Positions 24,107 through 32,730 are shown, counted from the stretch's first letter. The stretch: DNA of 38,693 nucleotides from OMIS01 sp044350895 (GCA_044350895.1 JBILGT010000012.1:1-38693), one strand, 5' to 3'. Translations and numbers: made by a program. Notes: generated by a model from the letters alone, not told the origin.

Positions 24107-25309
24107 TTAGTACTTAATCTCTTCTGCTTTTGCTTTATTTAAGATACTGATCCAGGTAAGACCCCGTGCCATTGGGATATCTTTGCCTTTAGCATCAGTG
24201 AATCGCAATTCACTTTCGCGATCTTTCTTGGTCCAGCGGCCTTTAACTACATCACCATGCATGAAAAGTAATGCGTCACCGGTACCAGTAGTTCCATAGA
24301 GCATATGCTTATGCTCATCAATTGGACCTTTTTCTGTTGTCAGAACGAGGGCAATGTTGGAAGCCATAATCTGTTTATCATTGTTATGATCAACATGTGG
24401 CTGACCAGCCATGACGCGTTTGTAACTATCTGTAGCTGCATCATATGTCCACTGGACAGCATACTCAGAGTAGCCAGACCAGAAATCATAGGAAATAGTG
24501 TTGGTTGAACCAGTTTTTCCTTTTTCAGATTCAAATGTCCATGAGGCGTAGCCATCTTTCCAATCTTTTGCTGGAACGACTGTTCTACCCACCTTCATTT
24601 CTGGTGACATGTTTGTCCACTCGCGTTTTGCAGCAATCTGCCATAAGAATTCTGTGGTTGTTTCAACGGTATGTTCGGTATCAACTGCGTGACCCAAACG
24701 ATTTTCATTTCTGACAAAGTAAGGATATGCCACAGTAAATAAGCCGTTAATATCATTTTCTAGTTGCCAACCGTACTCTTTGATTTGACCTAATGCATCA
24801 GCAGGACCTGCCAAGTTTGCACCACCAACGTGGGTGTACATTGGACGGTTGAAACCAGATGCGTAATCAATAAAGTAGGTACGTGCTGAACGAATTGGAG
24901 CAAGCAGTGTGTCTTGAGCTTGTGCACCACAATAAAACAGCGCCATAAATCGAGTGACGCCACCTTCAGCTACCGCTTCGAACACGATGTCAGCATGTGA
25001 AAGACCTGACTGTGGACGAGCGTCTGGTGAGTTTTCAATCATGACAGCAAGTGGGCGACGTTTTTCCCAAGCTTCCATTTCAGTTTTAGTAAACATTTTT
25101 CCATTTAATGGACAAGCTTGATCACGTGCTTCATCAGGATTAATCTGTAACAAACTACTCAGCGCAGTATTATCATCTTCAGTTGATTGAGTCGTTCCAT
25201 CGGAAGATACAGATGAAGTTTTAGGACTCCGCGCATATAAAAATGTGAATGAGACTGTTGCCGACAAAACATAGAGCACCAGGGCAATGATCAACGTTTT
25301 TTTAGACAT
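24107..25309 (-). CDS. DUF3048 family exported/membrane-anchored protein (YerB-like)
   Basis: A 400-residue protein with an N-terminal membrane segment (about residues 6-26) and an outside part. Characteristic DUF3048 blocks are RPLAVMIENSPDARPQSGLS, DIVFEAVAEGGVTRFMALF and APIRSARTYFIDYA, with a C-terminal YxWxxPxHxD-type region (here QPHVDHNNDKQI). The function is not known; the B. subtilis relative YerB is a lipoprotein, but no lipobox is seen here. ATG 25309 is chosen because AAAGGA lies 6 nt upstream and a normal anchor follows; the longer frame to 25336 adds nine residues without a ribosome site. It follows a small membrane protein gene by 29 bp. Confidence 0.85.
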   Translation of the reverse strand: MSKKTLIIALVLYVLSATVSFTFLYARSPKTSSVSSDGTTQSTEDDNTALSSLLQINPDEARDQACPLNGKMFTKTEMEAWEKRRPLAVMIENSPDARPQSGLSHADIVFEAVAEGGVTRFMALFYCGAQAQDTLLAPIRSARTYFIDYASGFNRPMYTHVGGANLAGPADALGQIKEYGWQLENDINGLFTVAYPYFVRNENRLGHAVDTEHTVETTTEFLWQIAAKREWTNMSPEMKVGRTVVPAKDWKDGYASWTFESEKGKTGSTNTISYDFWSGYSEYAVQWTYDAATDSYKRVMAGQPHVDHNNDKQIMASNIALVLTTEKGPIDEHKHMLYGTTGTGDALLFMHGDVVKGRWTKKDRESELRFTDAKGKDIPMARGLTWISILNKAKAEEIKY

Positions 25310-25338
25310 ATTATCCTTTACTGCTTTGCAAGACAAAT

Positions 25339-25590
25339 TTAATTGTAGCCTAAATATATGTAAATTCCAACTAATGTCGCAAACAAAAGGGCGGACACAA
25401 CAATTGTTCGAAGCAAATCCTTTTTGATGTAGTCTGACAGTACTTCAGGTAACAATTCTTTACCAACAGGTACTGTATGCCCTGCAGCTGAAGTTGTAAA
25501 GGAATAACTGACACTTCCAGTGCCAGCATTTGATTCTGATCGTCTCAACTGAGCTTTTATTTTTTGCTCTCGAGTTCGTTGTATCGGCAT
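25339..25590 (-). CDS. Small membrane protein, unknown
   Basis: 83 residues: a basic N-terminus (RTREQKIKAQLRR), a Ser/Gly/Thr-rich stretch, and one C-terminal membrane segment (about residues 62-81) ending in YLGYN. The topology is probably tail-anchored with the basic part in the cytoplasm. It starts 5 bp after the rseP stop and is surely co-transcribed. I do not recognise a family. Its basic tail and place next to secDF could suggest a ribosome- or translocon-linked role, but that is only a guess from position. Confidence 0.7.
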   Translation of the reverse strand: MPIQRTREQKIKAQLRRSESNAGTGSVSYSFTTSAAGHTVPVGKELLPEVLSDYIKKDLLRTIVVSALLFATLVGIYIYLGYN

Positions 25591-25595
25591 ATTTT

Positions 25596-26711
25596 TTAGA
25601 AAAGTATTTTACCTATGTCTCTGACTGTAATCACAAGAATTAAACCAAGTAAGAAAACATATCCACCATAGTTTACCCAATATTCAATACGTTGCAACCG
25701 CTTCCTTGAAACTAGTGGTTCAAGAATGGTAAAGACAGCTTTACCACCATCAAGTGGAGGAATTGGCAGTACGTTCATGATGGCAAGATTGATAGAGAGC
25801 ATTCCAGCAAATGTTACAACTGCTATCCAACCTTGATTGAGTAATCCTGTGGTTTGTGCTTGATGCACGATACCGACTGGGCCTGCGAGTTCACTTGGCA
25901 CAATACCTTTGGTAACAAGATTTGTTACTAAGTCGCGAAGTGCTACCAGTATTTGACCTCCAAGTCCTAAAGCTTGTGTTATTCCAAATCTAGCACTACG
26001 GAATGGCATTTCATACCATGGATAGAACTTGAGAGTATAGTCCTGGAATGCGATACCTAATGCACCTTGGCCAGTAGGAGTTTCAGCTTCAGTTCTAATG
26101 TAGGTAGGAAATTCTTGCAGTGATTTGGCACAACCAGCAGCAGTGCATGGCCCAGTGGTTTGTAAAGTCACAGTCTCTCCTCGGTGTTGGAGTACAAATG
26201 AGATTACTTCAGCTGGTGTTTTGATAGGTGTAACTGCTTCACCAAGTTTGATGCCAGTGATCGTAACGTCTATTGGTAAGTTACTTTTGGCAGCAGGAGA
26301 CTCTGGAACAACAAAGCCAACGCGTGCTTCTGTAAGCAGTTGCGGAATTCCAATAAATGAAAAGGTAACGGTAAATGCAAGTACTCCAAAAATAAAATTG
26401 ACTGATGCACCAGCCAGGATAACAACTAGACGGCGAAATACACTAGCACTGTAAAAATGACCAGCAACTGGTTTTTTGCCAGCTTCAGTTGGAGATTCTT
26501 CTTCTCCTGCCATGCGCACAAAGCCACCAAACGGCACCCAATTCAGAGTAAATGGCACACCTTTCCAGGAAAACAGTTTTCGTACGGCAGGTGGATAGCC
26601 AAGTCCAAACTCTTCAACTTTAATTTTTGCCCAGAAAGCCGCAAAGAAGTGTCCAAGTTCATGAATAATTACTAAAAAGGAAAGTATGAGTATAAGGGCA
26701 ATAACAGTCAT
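25596..26711 (-). CDS. rseP: Site-2 protease RseP (membrane metalloprotease with PDZ domain)
   Basis: It cuts membrane-embedded regulators or leftover signal peptides. The zinc site HELGHF is in the first membrane helix (residues about 18-23), followed by WVPFGGFVRMAGEE. A single PDZ-like domain (about residues 125-225) follows, and the second metal-binding motif LDG is in NVLPIPPLDGGKAVF. There are four membrane segments. The length of 371 residues is typical of one-PDZ members. It lies 15 bp after frr, the same order seen in many bacteria (frr near rseP), which supports an ancestral operon. Confidence 0.93.
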   Translation of the reverse strand: MTVIALILILSFLVIIHELGHFFAAFWAKIKVEEFGLGYPPAVRKLFSWKGVPFTLNWVPFGGFVRMAGEEESPTEAGKKPVAGHFYSASVFRRLVVILAGASVNFIFGVLAFTVTFSFIGIPQLLTEARVGFVVPESPAAKSNLPIDVTITGIKLGEAVTPIKTPAEVISFVLQHRGETVTLQTTGPCTAAGCAKSLQEFPTYIRTEAETPTGQGALGIAFQDYTLKFYPWYEMPFRSARFGITQALGLGGQILVALRDLVTNLVTKGIVPSELAGPVGIVHQAQTTGLLNQGWIAVVTFAGMLSINLAIMNVLPIPPLDGGKAVFTILEPLVSRKRLQRIEYWVNYGGYVFLLGLILVITVRDIGKILF

Positions 26712-26726
26712 AGATATAGCACAATC

Positions 26727-27281
26727 TTAAATAGTGAGTAACTCTTTCTCTTTTACTTTCCCAATTTGATCAACCAAATCCATAAAGTGTTTGTGGTTTT
26801 TTTCAAGTTCATCTAGTTCTGCCGCAATGTCGTCTTCACTGACACCACTATCACCTTCGAGGTCTTCAATTTCTTTTTTAAATTCAGTACGAATTCCTCG
26901 CAGTAATACTTTACCTTCTTCCAAGCGACGCATCAAGGTCTTAACCATTTCTTTGCGACGTTCTTCTGTAAGTGGTGCAATTGGAATACGGACAATTTGT
27001 CCATCTACCACTGGATTTACCTCTAAGTGTGAGGTTGCAATTGCGCGTTCAATTGCTTCGAGGAGACCTTTATCCCAAGGACTGATCACCAACATTGTAG
27101 GATCAGGAGCTGAAACAGAACCAACTTCAACGAGTTTCATTCGAGTTCCGTAGGCTTCAACAGTAATACTATCAAGCATATCTACAGATGCTCGACCTGT
27201 ACGAAGTGCGCTGACTTCCTGTTTGAGATGCTCAATAGCTTTCTGAGATTTATCTGTAAATTGTGAAAAGTCGAATGACAT
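26727..27281 (-). CDS. frr: Ribosome recycling factor
   Basis: It splits post-termination ribosomes with EF-G. It is 184 residues with LRTGRASVDMLDSITVEAYG (domain I/II border), the DPTMLVISPWDKGLLEAIERA block and RIPIAPLTEERRKEMVK in domain I. The length is normal. ATG 27281 is preferred over 27311 since CAAAGGAG sits 5 nt upstream and MSFDFSQF gives a family-length N-terminus. It is the first gene of the long minus-strand operon that runs to the NUDIX gene. Confidence 0.95.
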   Translation of the reverse strand: MSFDFSQFTDKSQKAIEHLKQEVSALRTGRASVDMLDSITVEAYGTRMKLVEVGSVSAPDPTMLVISPWDKGLLEAIERAIATSHLEVNPVVDGQIVRIPIAPLTEERRKEMVKTLMRRLEEGKVLLRGIRTEFKKEIEDLEGDSGVSEDDIAAELDELEKNHKHFMDLVDQIGKVKEKELLTI

Positions 27282-27301
27282 AGACTCCTTTGCAAAATCT
27301 G

Positions 27302-27307
27302 ATTGTA
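27302..27307 (-). promoter_or_regulatory. Extended -10 of the frr operon
   Basis: TGCTACAAT on the minus strand: TACAAT preceded by TGn, an extended -10. The predicted RNA has a short leader containing AAAGGAG. No good -35 was found, as is common with extended -10 promoters. Confidence 0.5.
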
Positions 27308-27338
27308 GCAAAATTTGGTTATAACGCCTAGTGTGAGG

Positions 27339-27344
27339 TATACT
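27339..27344 (+). promoter_or_regulatory. -10 of the DUF1189-like gene
   Basis: TATACT lies 20 nt before the ATG at 27365, giving a leader of about 13 nt without a Shine-Dalgarno. It is divergent from the frr promoter. Confidence 0.35.
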
Positions 27345-27364
27345 ACTAGAAAAGCAGTCACTAT

Positions 27365-28219
27365 ATGAAAGATTTTTTTCGCACCATTGGTAATTCTATT
27401 AGTTCATTAGATTTTTATCAAAAATTAGGGAATCAACCATTTGCTGATTCAGCCAAATTTTATGCACTTTTTCTTGTTTTAGCTGTCGTTGCTCGGCTCG
27501 CTATTATCTATCTACACACTATTCCTACATTCTCAGCTGGTGTAACGACATCACTACAAGAGCTGCAAAAGCATTATCCTAAGGGACTCACGCTCCAGTG
27601 GGACGGCACGCAGCTCGTCAGCTCTCAAAACCCTGTTTATATTTATTATCCAAAGCCACTGGCTCAGTTTGTCCAAGATGCCCAGTTTCCACAATTTTTG
27701 GGATATATTTCGACCAATCCTGAGACAACAATTCCGCATCTTGATGCATTTTTGACTGTAACGCGCACTGAACTCCTTATTCCCAACTCCAATGACGAAG
27801 TGGGCAAAATCCCACTTGTAGATGTTTTGGGGGCAAATACCTATGACGTCACAGAAAATACTCCTGCGCAAGTAAGTTCTTTTTGGGAAAACAATAAACA
27901 AAGATACTTTACACTGTTTGGATTTATTCTGCCTTTCGGACTGTATGTATATCTCGCTGTACAACGTGTATTTTTACTTTTGGTTGAAGGATTGCTGTTT
28001 TATTTATTTAAGAAAATTAGTGGCATGCCATGGTCATATGCAACAAGCGTAAAATACGCCATGCATGTCTTTGTTCCTGCCGAAATAATTGATATGGTAG
28101 CTCGGTTTGTGTATCCAACTGCAACTATATCGTTCTTCTCACTCACAGTCTGGTTATACTTCATTGCCCTACTCTTTTTCCCAGCAGCCGTGATTGTCAT
28201 GAAACGAAGACAGCAGTAG
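27365..28219 (+). CDS. DUF1189-like integral membrane protein
   Basis: 284 residues with one membrane segment near residues 30-50, an outside domain of about 130 residues, and four C-terminal membrane segments. The start (FFRTIGNSISSLDFYQKLG) and the ending membrane bundle fit the DUF1189 family of unknown function. The outside part contains VYIYYPKPL and IPLVDVLGAN. It stands alone on the plus strand between two minus-strand operons and converges on the next gene with no gap (28219/28220). The role is unknown; related proteins are often near cell-envelope genes. Confidence 0.65.
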   Translation: MKDFFRTIGNSISSLDFYQKLGNQPFADSAKFYALFLVLAVVARLAIIYLHTIPTFSAGVTTSLQELQKHYPKGLTLQWDGTQLVSSQNPVYIYYPKPLAQFVQDAQFPQFLGYISTNPETTIPHLDAFLTVTRTELLIPNSNDEVGKIPLVDVLGANTYDVTENTPAQVSSFWENNKQRYFTLFGFILPFGLYVYLAVQRVFLLLVEGLLFYLFKKISGMPWSYATSVKYAMHVFVPAEIIDMVARFVYPTATISFFSLTVWLYFIALLFFPAAVIVMKRRQQ

Positions 28220-28624
28220 TTATTCTTCTTTATCAATGCGGATATTTAAATCAACTGAGGGGAATGTCAGCTCACGTTTATTAGGGTCGGCAGCTTCTAG
28301 TTCAGATTGCAGCGCTTTCACTTTTTTCTCTAAGAATGCAGCATCACTTGGTGTTCCACTCATTGGCAGTGGTGTGGCTTCGACAACTTGCGGCCGACGT
28401 TGGCCAGCCACAATTGCATTTATTACCACTAGAAGTAGTACTACGAAAATAATTGTTCCTACGATCAAGGCTATAATCACGCGCTTCTGCTTAAGTAATG
28501 GAACTTTGACAACAGCAGCAGCTTTTTCCTCAACAGGTAGCGCAGCCAAACCTTCAAACATCGGCTCTTCAACTGAAAAGCGTGTCTGGTCCAACTGGTC
28601 GTATTGTTCTTCGTTTTTTGGCAT
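28220..28624 (-). CDS. Single-pass membrane protein with coiled-coil tail, unknown
   Basis: 134 residues. A cytosolic N-terminus rich in charged residues (about 45 residues) is followed by one strong membrane segment (about residues 48-72, near IIALIVGTIIFVVLLL). The outside part contains a predicted short coiled coil (AFLEKKVKALQSELEAADP). Start and stop of the neighbouring gene overlap by one base (TAATG), so it is coupled to the exported coiled-coil protein upstream. Topology and neighbour suggest a two-part envelope complex; no family is recognised. Confidence 0.7.
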   Translation of the reverse strand: MPKNEEQYDQLDQTRFSVEEPMFEGLAALPVEEKAAAVVKVPLLKQKRVIIALIVGTIIFVVLLLVVINAIVAGQRRPQVVEATPLPMSGTPSDAAFLEKKVKALQSELEAADPNKRELTFPSVDLNIRIDKEE

Positions 28625-29520
28625 TAACTCAGTTCCAAAACTAGTTCATTTAAGAAGTTTATGAGCTGCGAATCTTGCGCATAAATAGTACTCATTTCTT
28701 TACCCACGTACGTGTCATAACTTACTTCATTTATCGCTGATGCTCCACTGATTTTAAGCCTGAGTGCGGTTAAGCTTTTTTCAGTTGTTTCAATAGCTCG
28801 ATCAACTTCGCGGTATGCTCGAGCTCGCTCTTCTTGCTTGACACCAGAAACAGTTTTTTCAGTGTGATATACCTTAATTTCGCCAAATAAAATTACAGCT
28901 TTATCGTATACAGCTTGTAGTTCACCAAGCGAAATTAATGCCCGTGTGGTATATGCCAGTGTTTTTTGTTGAGCTGTACCAACTTCAAACTCTTTGACAC
29001 GTATCGCAATACCTTCTCGATCTTTTGTTTCTTCAAGCTTTTTCTTGTGATCTTTCAAGACATTAATTTGACTCGTTAAATCATCAAGCGCTTTTGCTTT
29101 TTGCGCCACATCTACACCCTCTGTTTCAGTCAGTGAGGCATGGAGTAGTTCGCAGTACGTAATCAACACTTCATCACGAGAAACCATAGTTTTTCGCGTA
29201 TTCACTACTGACTCTTCAAGTGACTGCAGTGTATTGAGTTTGAAAAACTGTGCTTTGCTGATTTGGTATTCACGCTCCAAATTGCGGTACTGCTCTACTT
29301 GATCTTGATAGAGCTTGAGCAGCGTTTTGATACGCTCTGGCTGCTGTGGCTTGATGAAAATAGTATCTACGGGCACAGTTTCGCCAGTGGTCGCGGCTGT
29401 AGGACTTGGTGATGGCGTAGCATCCTGCGCAAAGGCGGCACTACTAAGCAGTTGACCACCCACCACAAGACTACCCAGTAAAATTGCAAATGCGAGTGTA
29501 TGTAGAAACTGTTTTTTCAT
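28624..29520 (-). CDS. Exported helical/coiled-coil protein, unknown
   Basis: 298 residues with a clear signal peptide (positive n-region, hydrophobic core, ending near AFAQD at residue 30-33). A short Pro/Thr-rich linker (PSPSPTAATTG) and a long, almost wholly helical domain follow. Heptad-like runs occur in KTLLKLYQDQVEQYRNLERE, LDDLTSQINVLKDHKKKLEE and AIETTEKSLTALRLKI. One Cys is present in ITYCELLH. It starts directly after the rmlA stop with no gap, and its own stop overlaps the next start. It probably acts outside the membrane as an elongated structural protein; the function is unknown. Confidence 0.7.
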   Translation of the reverse strand: MKKQFLHTLAFAILLGSLVVGGQLLSSAAFAQDATPSPSPTAATTGETVPVDTIFIKPQQPERIKTLLKLYQDQVEQYRNLEREYQISKAQFFKLNTLQSLEESVVNTRKTMVSRDEVLITYCELLHASLTETEGVDVAQKAKALDDLTSQINVLKDHKKKLEETKDREGIAIRVKEFEVGTAQQKTLAYTTRALISLGELQAVYDKAVILFGEIKVYHTEKTVSGVKQEERARAYREVDRAIETTEKSLTALRLKISGASAINEVSYDTYVGKEMSTIYAQDSQLINFLNELVLELS

Positions 29521-30243
29521 TTATTTAGTTTGCACAAGTTCTCTATCACGCACAAAGTTAATTGCTTCGTAGAGTGATTCAAACGTACCAGTGTCAAGCC
29601 ATTTTCCTTGTACAAATGCAACGTCGAGGTTGCCTTCTTGTAAAAAGACATTGTTGAGATCGGTAATTTCAAGTTCTCCGCGTGCTGAAGGCTGTAAGTC
29701 TCGAGCTTTTTTTACAACACTATTATCATAGATGTAGAGACCAGTGACTGCATAGTTGGACTTTGGTTCAGCTGGCTTTTCAACAATGGATATAGCGCGT
29801 TTATTTTCATCAAATTCCACAACACCGAAGCGCTCTGGATCTTTGACTTCCTTGGCAAACACACGACCACCTTTTTCAAAGGTGCGAATGTACTCAGAAA
29901 AGTCATCTTCATAAATGTTGTCACCCAGAATCAACGTGACATTGTCATCACCAATAAAGTTGGCACCAATGCGGAATGCTTGAGCCAAGCCTTCTGGTTT
30001 GTCTTGAATTTCATAGGTAAATTTGCAGCCAAACTCAGATCCACTACCCAGCAACTTCAAAAAGTCACCAGCGTGATCTGGAGCAACGATGATTAAAATA
30101 TCTCTAATTCCTGCGGTGATCAGCGTTTCAATAGGAAAATAGATCATCGGCTTGTTATAAATAGGCAGTAATTGTTTGCTTGTGACTTTGGTAAGTGGAC
30201 GAAGCCTTGTACCAGATCCACCAGCTAAAATAATACCTTTCAT
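29521..30243 (-). CDS. rmlA: Glucose-1-phosphate thymidylyltransferase / sugar nucleotidyltransferase (RmlA-like)
   Basis: It makes dTDP-glucose (or a related NDP-sugar) from sugar-1-phosphate. The nucleotide loop GIILAGGSGTRLRPLT opens the protein, and SKQLLPIYNKPMIYFPIETL, LILGDNIYEDDF (metal-binding Asp), VEKPAEPKSNYAVTGLYIYD and WLDTGTFESLYEA follow. At 240 residues it is the short form, lacking the C-terminal extension of E. coli RmlA (about 290), so allosteric control may differ. AAGGAG lies 7 nt before the ATG. No rmlB, C or D is in the window. It heads a block with two unknown envelope proteins. Confidence 0.87.
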   Translation of the reverse strand: MKGIILAGGSGTRLRPLTKVTSKQLLPIYNKPMIYFPIETLITAGIRDILIIVAPDHAGDFLKLLGSGSEFGCKFTYEIQDKPEGLAQAFRIGANFIGDDNVTLILGDNIYEDDFSEYIRTFEKGGRVFAKEVKDPERFGVVEFDENKRAISIVEKPAEPKSNYAVTGLYIYDNSVVKKARDLQPSARGELEITDLNNVFLQEGNLDVAFVQGKWLDTGTFESLYEAINFVRDRELVQTK

Positions 30244-30273
30244 ATATACACTCCTTATGTCTGCTACCTGAAC

Positions 30274-30284
30274 GGTAGTCTACC
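30274..30284. repeat. Short palindrome before rmlA
   Basis: GGTAG-T-CTACC, with another CTACC at 30264-30268 that can pair with the GGTAG. It lies 31 bp upstream of rmlA and 10 bp after the small membrane protein gene, so it could be an operator or a weak transcript end. There is no T-run. Confidence 0.3.
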
Positions 30285-30293
30285 ACTTACCAT

Positions 30294-30551
30294 TTAAAAG
30301 GTCAGCAAGAGTAGCACCAGTGCACCAAGTAGTGCAACAGCCGCATATTCTTGTATCACAAATGCTGTTAAGCGTTTTGTTTTTACATGGGTTAGTATAC
30401 CCCAGATAAAATATCCTACTGCGAGTGCAGCAATTACAATGCGTTCCATGACTGCATCAGGCCAGAGATTGAGATATGCCACTGCAAAGACCACGAGTCC
30501 AATGACCAAGATAAGATAGGCGCCTTTGTGTTGGTTGATTTCTTTCAACAT
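30294..30551 (-). CDS. Small membrane protein with three hydrophobic segments
   Basis: 85 residues: three predicted membrane segments (about 10-28, 35-54 and 63-84), short polar loops and a basic stretch HVKTKRL between the second and third. It follows the CAP-protein gene with a one-base gap (TAG-T-ATG), so translation is surely coupled. No family is recognised. It may be a partner or membrane anchor of the CAP protein. Confidence 0.6.
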   Translation of the reverse strand: MLKEINQHKGAYLILVIGLVVFAVAYLNLWPDAVMERIVIAALAVGYFIWGILTHVKTKRLTAFVIQEYAAVALLGALVLLLLTF

Positions 30552-30552
30552 A

Positions 30553-31524
30553 CTACTGCATTGCTCCTACTGTTAAGATCGCTCCTGATTTGAAGTAGAG
30601 TACCACTGCTGCGACTGCCAAGAAGAATAAAATATGTCCAAAATTCTTACCCACCACGCGAACAGTATTTTTTTGCTCGGTCACATAGGCGTCATACACA
30701 AGTGTCACTAAAATAACCACCAGAATACTCAGGAACACCGCTTTCATAACTTGTTGCGGTGACAGTGCGGTGTTGCTTTCAATAGTACCAATTGAAATAA
30801 CTGTATCAGCGAGAACATCACTGCCAGGTTGGGTTGTTTCTGACACTGGAGCTATCTCCGCTGGCTGGACTGCTACTTGAACTGCTGGTACGGCAGGTAC
30901 TGTGGTAGTTTTTTGTGCAGCATCAGATGGAACCTGCGCCACGGCTTGACTTGGACGTCCAAACATCTGCACAACCAGTGTGGTCTCGACACCTTGGAGC
31001 GTGCCATTCACAACAGCCACGCCGATTTCTTGGTACTTAGAGTTCATGATATTGGCTTTGTGACTAGGTGAACCCATCCAAGCAGCAATCATTTCTGGCG
31101 TAGTCGAAAAATCACGAGCCAAGTTTTCACCAGCAGAGCTAAAGTCATACTTGGCTTCTTTCATAAAGTCCCAGGGTTGTTTGCCCGCAGGAGAAATATG
31201 AGACCAGTACTGATGCTCAAACATGTCTGCCGCTTTGGCGCGTGCAGCACTGCTTAACGTACCATTAAGTTTGACTGTACCGAGACCACTTTTGGCGCGC
31301 TCTTCATTGGTTTGTGCTACAACTTGTTCTACCTGAATGTCTGAGGCATAGCCCAAAATTGAACTCATTTGTGGTGTCAGGCGATGGGCATTGGTGAGAA
31401 AAATTCCAAAACCAATTATCACAAGACTCAATGAAAAGATACTTTCAGGATGCAAAATTCGAGCACGGTGGTTATTGGAACGACGTGGATGAAATAAATG
31501 AACAATCACTTCTAAGAGCTGCAT
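30553..31524 (-). CDS. CAP/SCP-domain protein with membrane segments
   Basis: 323 residues. One membrane segment (about 28-45) precedes a CAP (SCP/PR1-like) domain (about 60-195): VAQTNEERAKSGLGTVKLNG, ADMFEHQYWSHISPAG with the conserved His, SAGENLARDF with the conserved Glu, and AWMGSPSHKANIMN. A Pro/Val-rich linker and two membrane segments (about 255-275 and 295-315) end the protein. CAP domains in bacteria are outside the cell; their activity is mostly unknown. CATAAT with TTGCTC 17 nt upstream forms a promoter 10 nt before the ATG. Confidence 0.88.
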   Translation of the reverse strand: MQLLEVIVHLFHPRRSNNHRARILHPESIFSLSLVIIGFGIFLTNAHRLTPQMSSILGYASDIQVEQVVAQTNEERAKSGLGTVKLNGTLSSAARAKAADMFEHQYWSHISPAGKQPWDFMKEAKYDFSSAGENLARDFSTTPEMIAAWMGSPSHKANIMNSKYQEIGVAVVNGTLQGVETTLVVQMFGRPSQAVAQVPSDAAQKTTTVPAVPAVQVAVQPAEIAPVSETTQPGSDVLADTVISIGTIESNTALSPQQVMKAVFLSILVVILVTLVYDAYVTEQKNTVRVVGKNFGHILFFLAVAAVVLYFKSGAILTVGAMQ

Positions 31525-31534
31525 GTCAGTTCAC

Positions 31535-31563
31535 ATTATGCAGAGATTTTGTGTCAGGAGCAA
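31535..31563 (-). promoter_or_regulatory. Promoter of the CAP-protein gene
   Basis: Minus strand: -35 TTGCTC (31558-31563), 17-nt spacer, -10 CATAAT (31535-31540), 10 nt before the ATG at 31524. The -35 lies in the loop of the hairpin that follows sppA. Confidence 0.4.
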
Positions 31564-31576
31564 TAGAGAGCCTGAC
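31553..31576 (-). terminator. Hairpin at the sppA stop codon
   Basis: GTCAGG...CCTGAC (6-bp stem, 12-nt loop) begins at the sppA stop. The following bases ACACAAAATC lack a T-run, so it is at best a weak terminator or a 3'-end protection hairpin. Confidence 0.3.
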
Positions 31577-32676
31577 TATGGGCACAAACTGGCTACACTA
31601 CCGTGGAAGGCCAGCACTTGTGAGTGCAAAGTGCAGAGCTGTGTGGCAGCTTTAGGTGTTTGATTTTGCTTGGTAACAACGCTCAATACTGTTGAGAGGA
31701 AGTCATCACTCGCATGTTGGCGGACGATTTTGTAGTCGCCTTCTGCTACATTGGCGCGCTTTGCCAAAACTGAAAACGCGTCATGTTTGGAACCAATGAG
31801 GTCAATTAATCCCAATTTTTGAGCCTGTGTTTCTGCAAAAATCATGGCGCCGATATCATTGCGGATTTTCTCTTCACTTAAGTTGCGATCTGCAGCAACG
31901 TGTTTGACAAATTCTCCATATGAATCATTCACTGAAGCTTGGAGCTGGGCAATTTCTTGTTCTGTCAGGCGGCGATATGGATTACCAATATCTTTGGAGC
32001 GACCAGCGGTGATGTATGTAGTCTCAATGCCACCTTGAGTGACAACACCACCCATAAATGCACCACCATCTTCTTCAGTCACTTTGTCGTAGTATTTGAA
32101 TGGGCCAAAAATCACACCGATACTTCCTATGGAAGTTCCGTGATCTGCCACAATCACATCTCCAGTCACTGCGGACCAGTATCCACCAGATGCTGCCATG
32201 CCTGAGACGTAGGTGACGACTGGCTTGCCTGTTTTTTGTTTGTAGTAGTCCACACCATCAGCGATAGCTTGACTGCCGAAGATCGTACCACCCGGTGAAT
32301 TAATAACGAGGAGAATACCAGATACTTTATTGTCATCAGCAGCGTTCATCAGCTGTTCTTTGACTTCATAGCCGTATGTCAGACCTTCTGTGAAGAGTGC
32401 ATCAAGCCCAGTCAGCCCTTCTCTATCACCCATAATGACACCCTGAACATCCACCGCTAAGAATGTGTTCTTGGCGTCTTCTTTGCCAAACTCTACTTTT
32501 TCTACTGCAAATTTATCATCTTCAACTGTAGCAGTGGATGCACCTGCACTGATGGCAGCTACCACTAGAACTGTCAGGATGATGGTGAAGAACATTCCCA
32601 TGACTGCGGCACTGCCGAAGAAGAAGAATTTGATAGTGTTGAGAACGAAGTGGACGAGTTTTTGAGCGAGTGTCAT
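31576..32676 (-). CDS. sppA: Signal peptide peptidase SppA (S49 family)
   Basis: A membrane-anchored serine protease that degrades cleaved signal peptides. A membrane segment (about residues 20-50) precedes the protease domain. Seen are NSPGGTIFGSQAIADGV, the catalytic Ser in SGMAASGGYWSAV (about residue 155-160) and the likely catalytic Lys in TAGRSKDIGNPYR. The order Ser then Lys some 50 residues later fits SppA/S49. The length of 366 residues is that of the single-domain type. ATG 32676 is chosen; a TATACT ends 8 nt before it. The longer frame to 32721 would cover that promoter. Confidence 0.9.
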   Translation of the reverse strand: MTLAQKLVHFVLNTIKFFFFGSAAVMGMFFTIILTVLVVAAISAGASTATVEDDKFAVEKVEFGKEDAKNTFLAVDVQGVIMGDREGLTGLDALFTEGLTYGYEVKEQLMNAADDNKVSGILLVINSPGGTIFGSQAIADGVDYYKQKTGKPVVTYVSGMAASGGYWSAVTGDVIVADHGTSIGSIGVIFGPFKYYDKVTEEDGGAFMGGVVTQGGIETTYITAGRSKDIGNPYRRLTEQEIAQLQASVNDSYGEFVKHVAADRNLSEEKIRNDIGAMIFAETQAQKLGLIDLIGSKHDAFSVLAKRANVAEGDYKIVRQHASDDFLSTVLSVVTKQNQTPKAATQLCTLHSQVLAFHGSVASLCP

Positions 32677-32684
32677 AAGCTTCA

Positions 32685-32690
32685 AGTATA
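32685..32690 (-). promoter_or_regulatory. -10 of sppA
   Basis: TATACT on the minus strand, 8 nt before ATG 32676, with no Shine-Dalgarno: another apparently leaderless start. Confidence 0.45.
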
Positions 32691-32730
32691 CAGGAACTGC
32701 TACCCTCTGGTTAAGTAGCAAGTGAATAGG

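Noticed and set aside
28236..28664. 142-codon plus-strand frame over the coiled-coil protein genes
   Set aside because: Antisense shadow; the minus-strand genes have a signal peptide, membrane segments and coupled starts.
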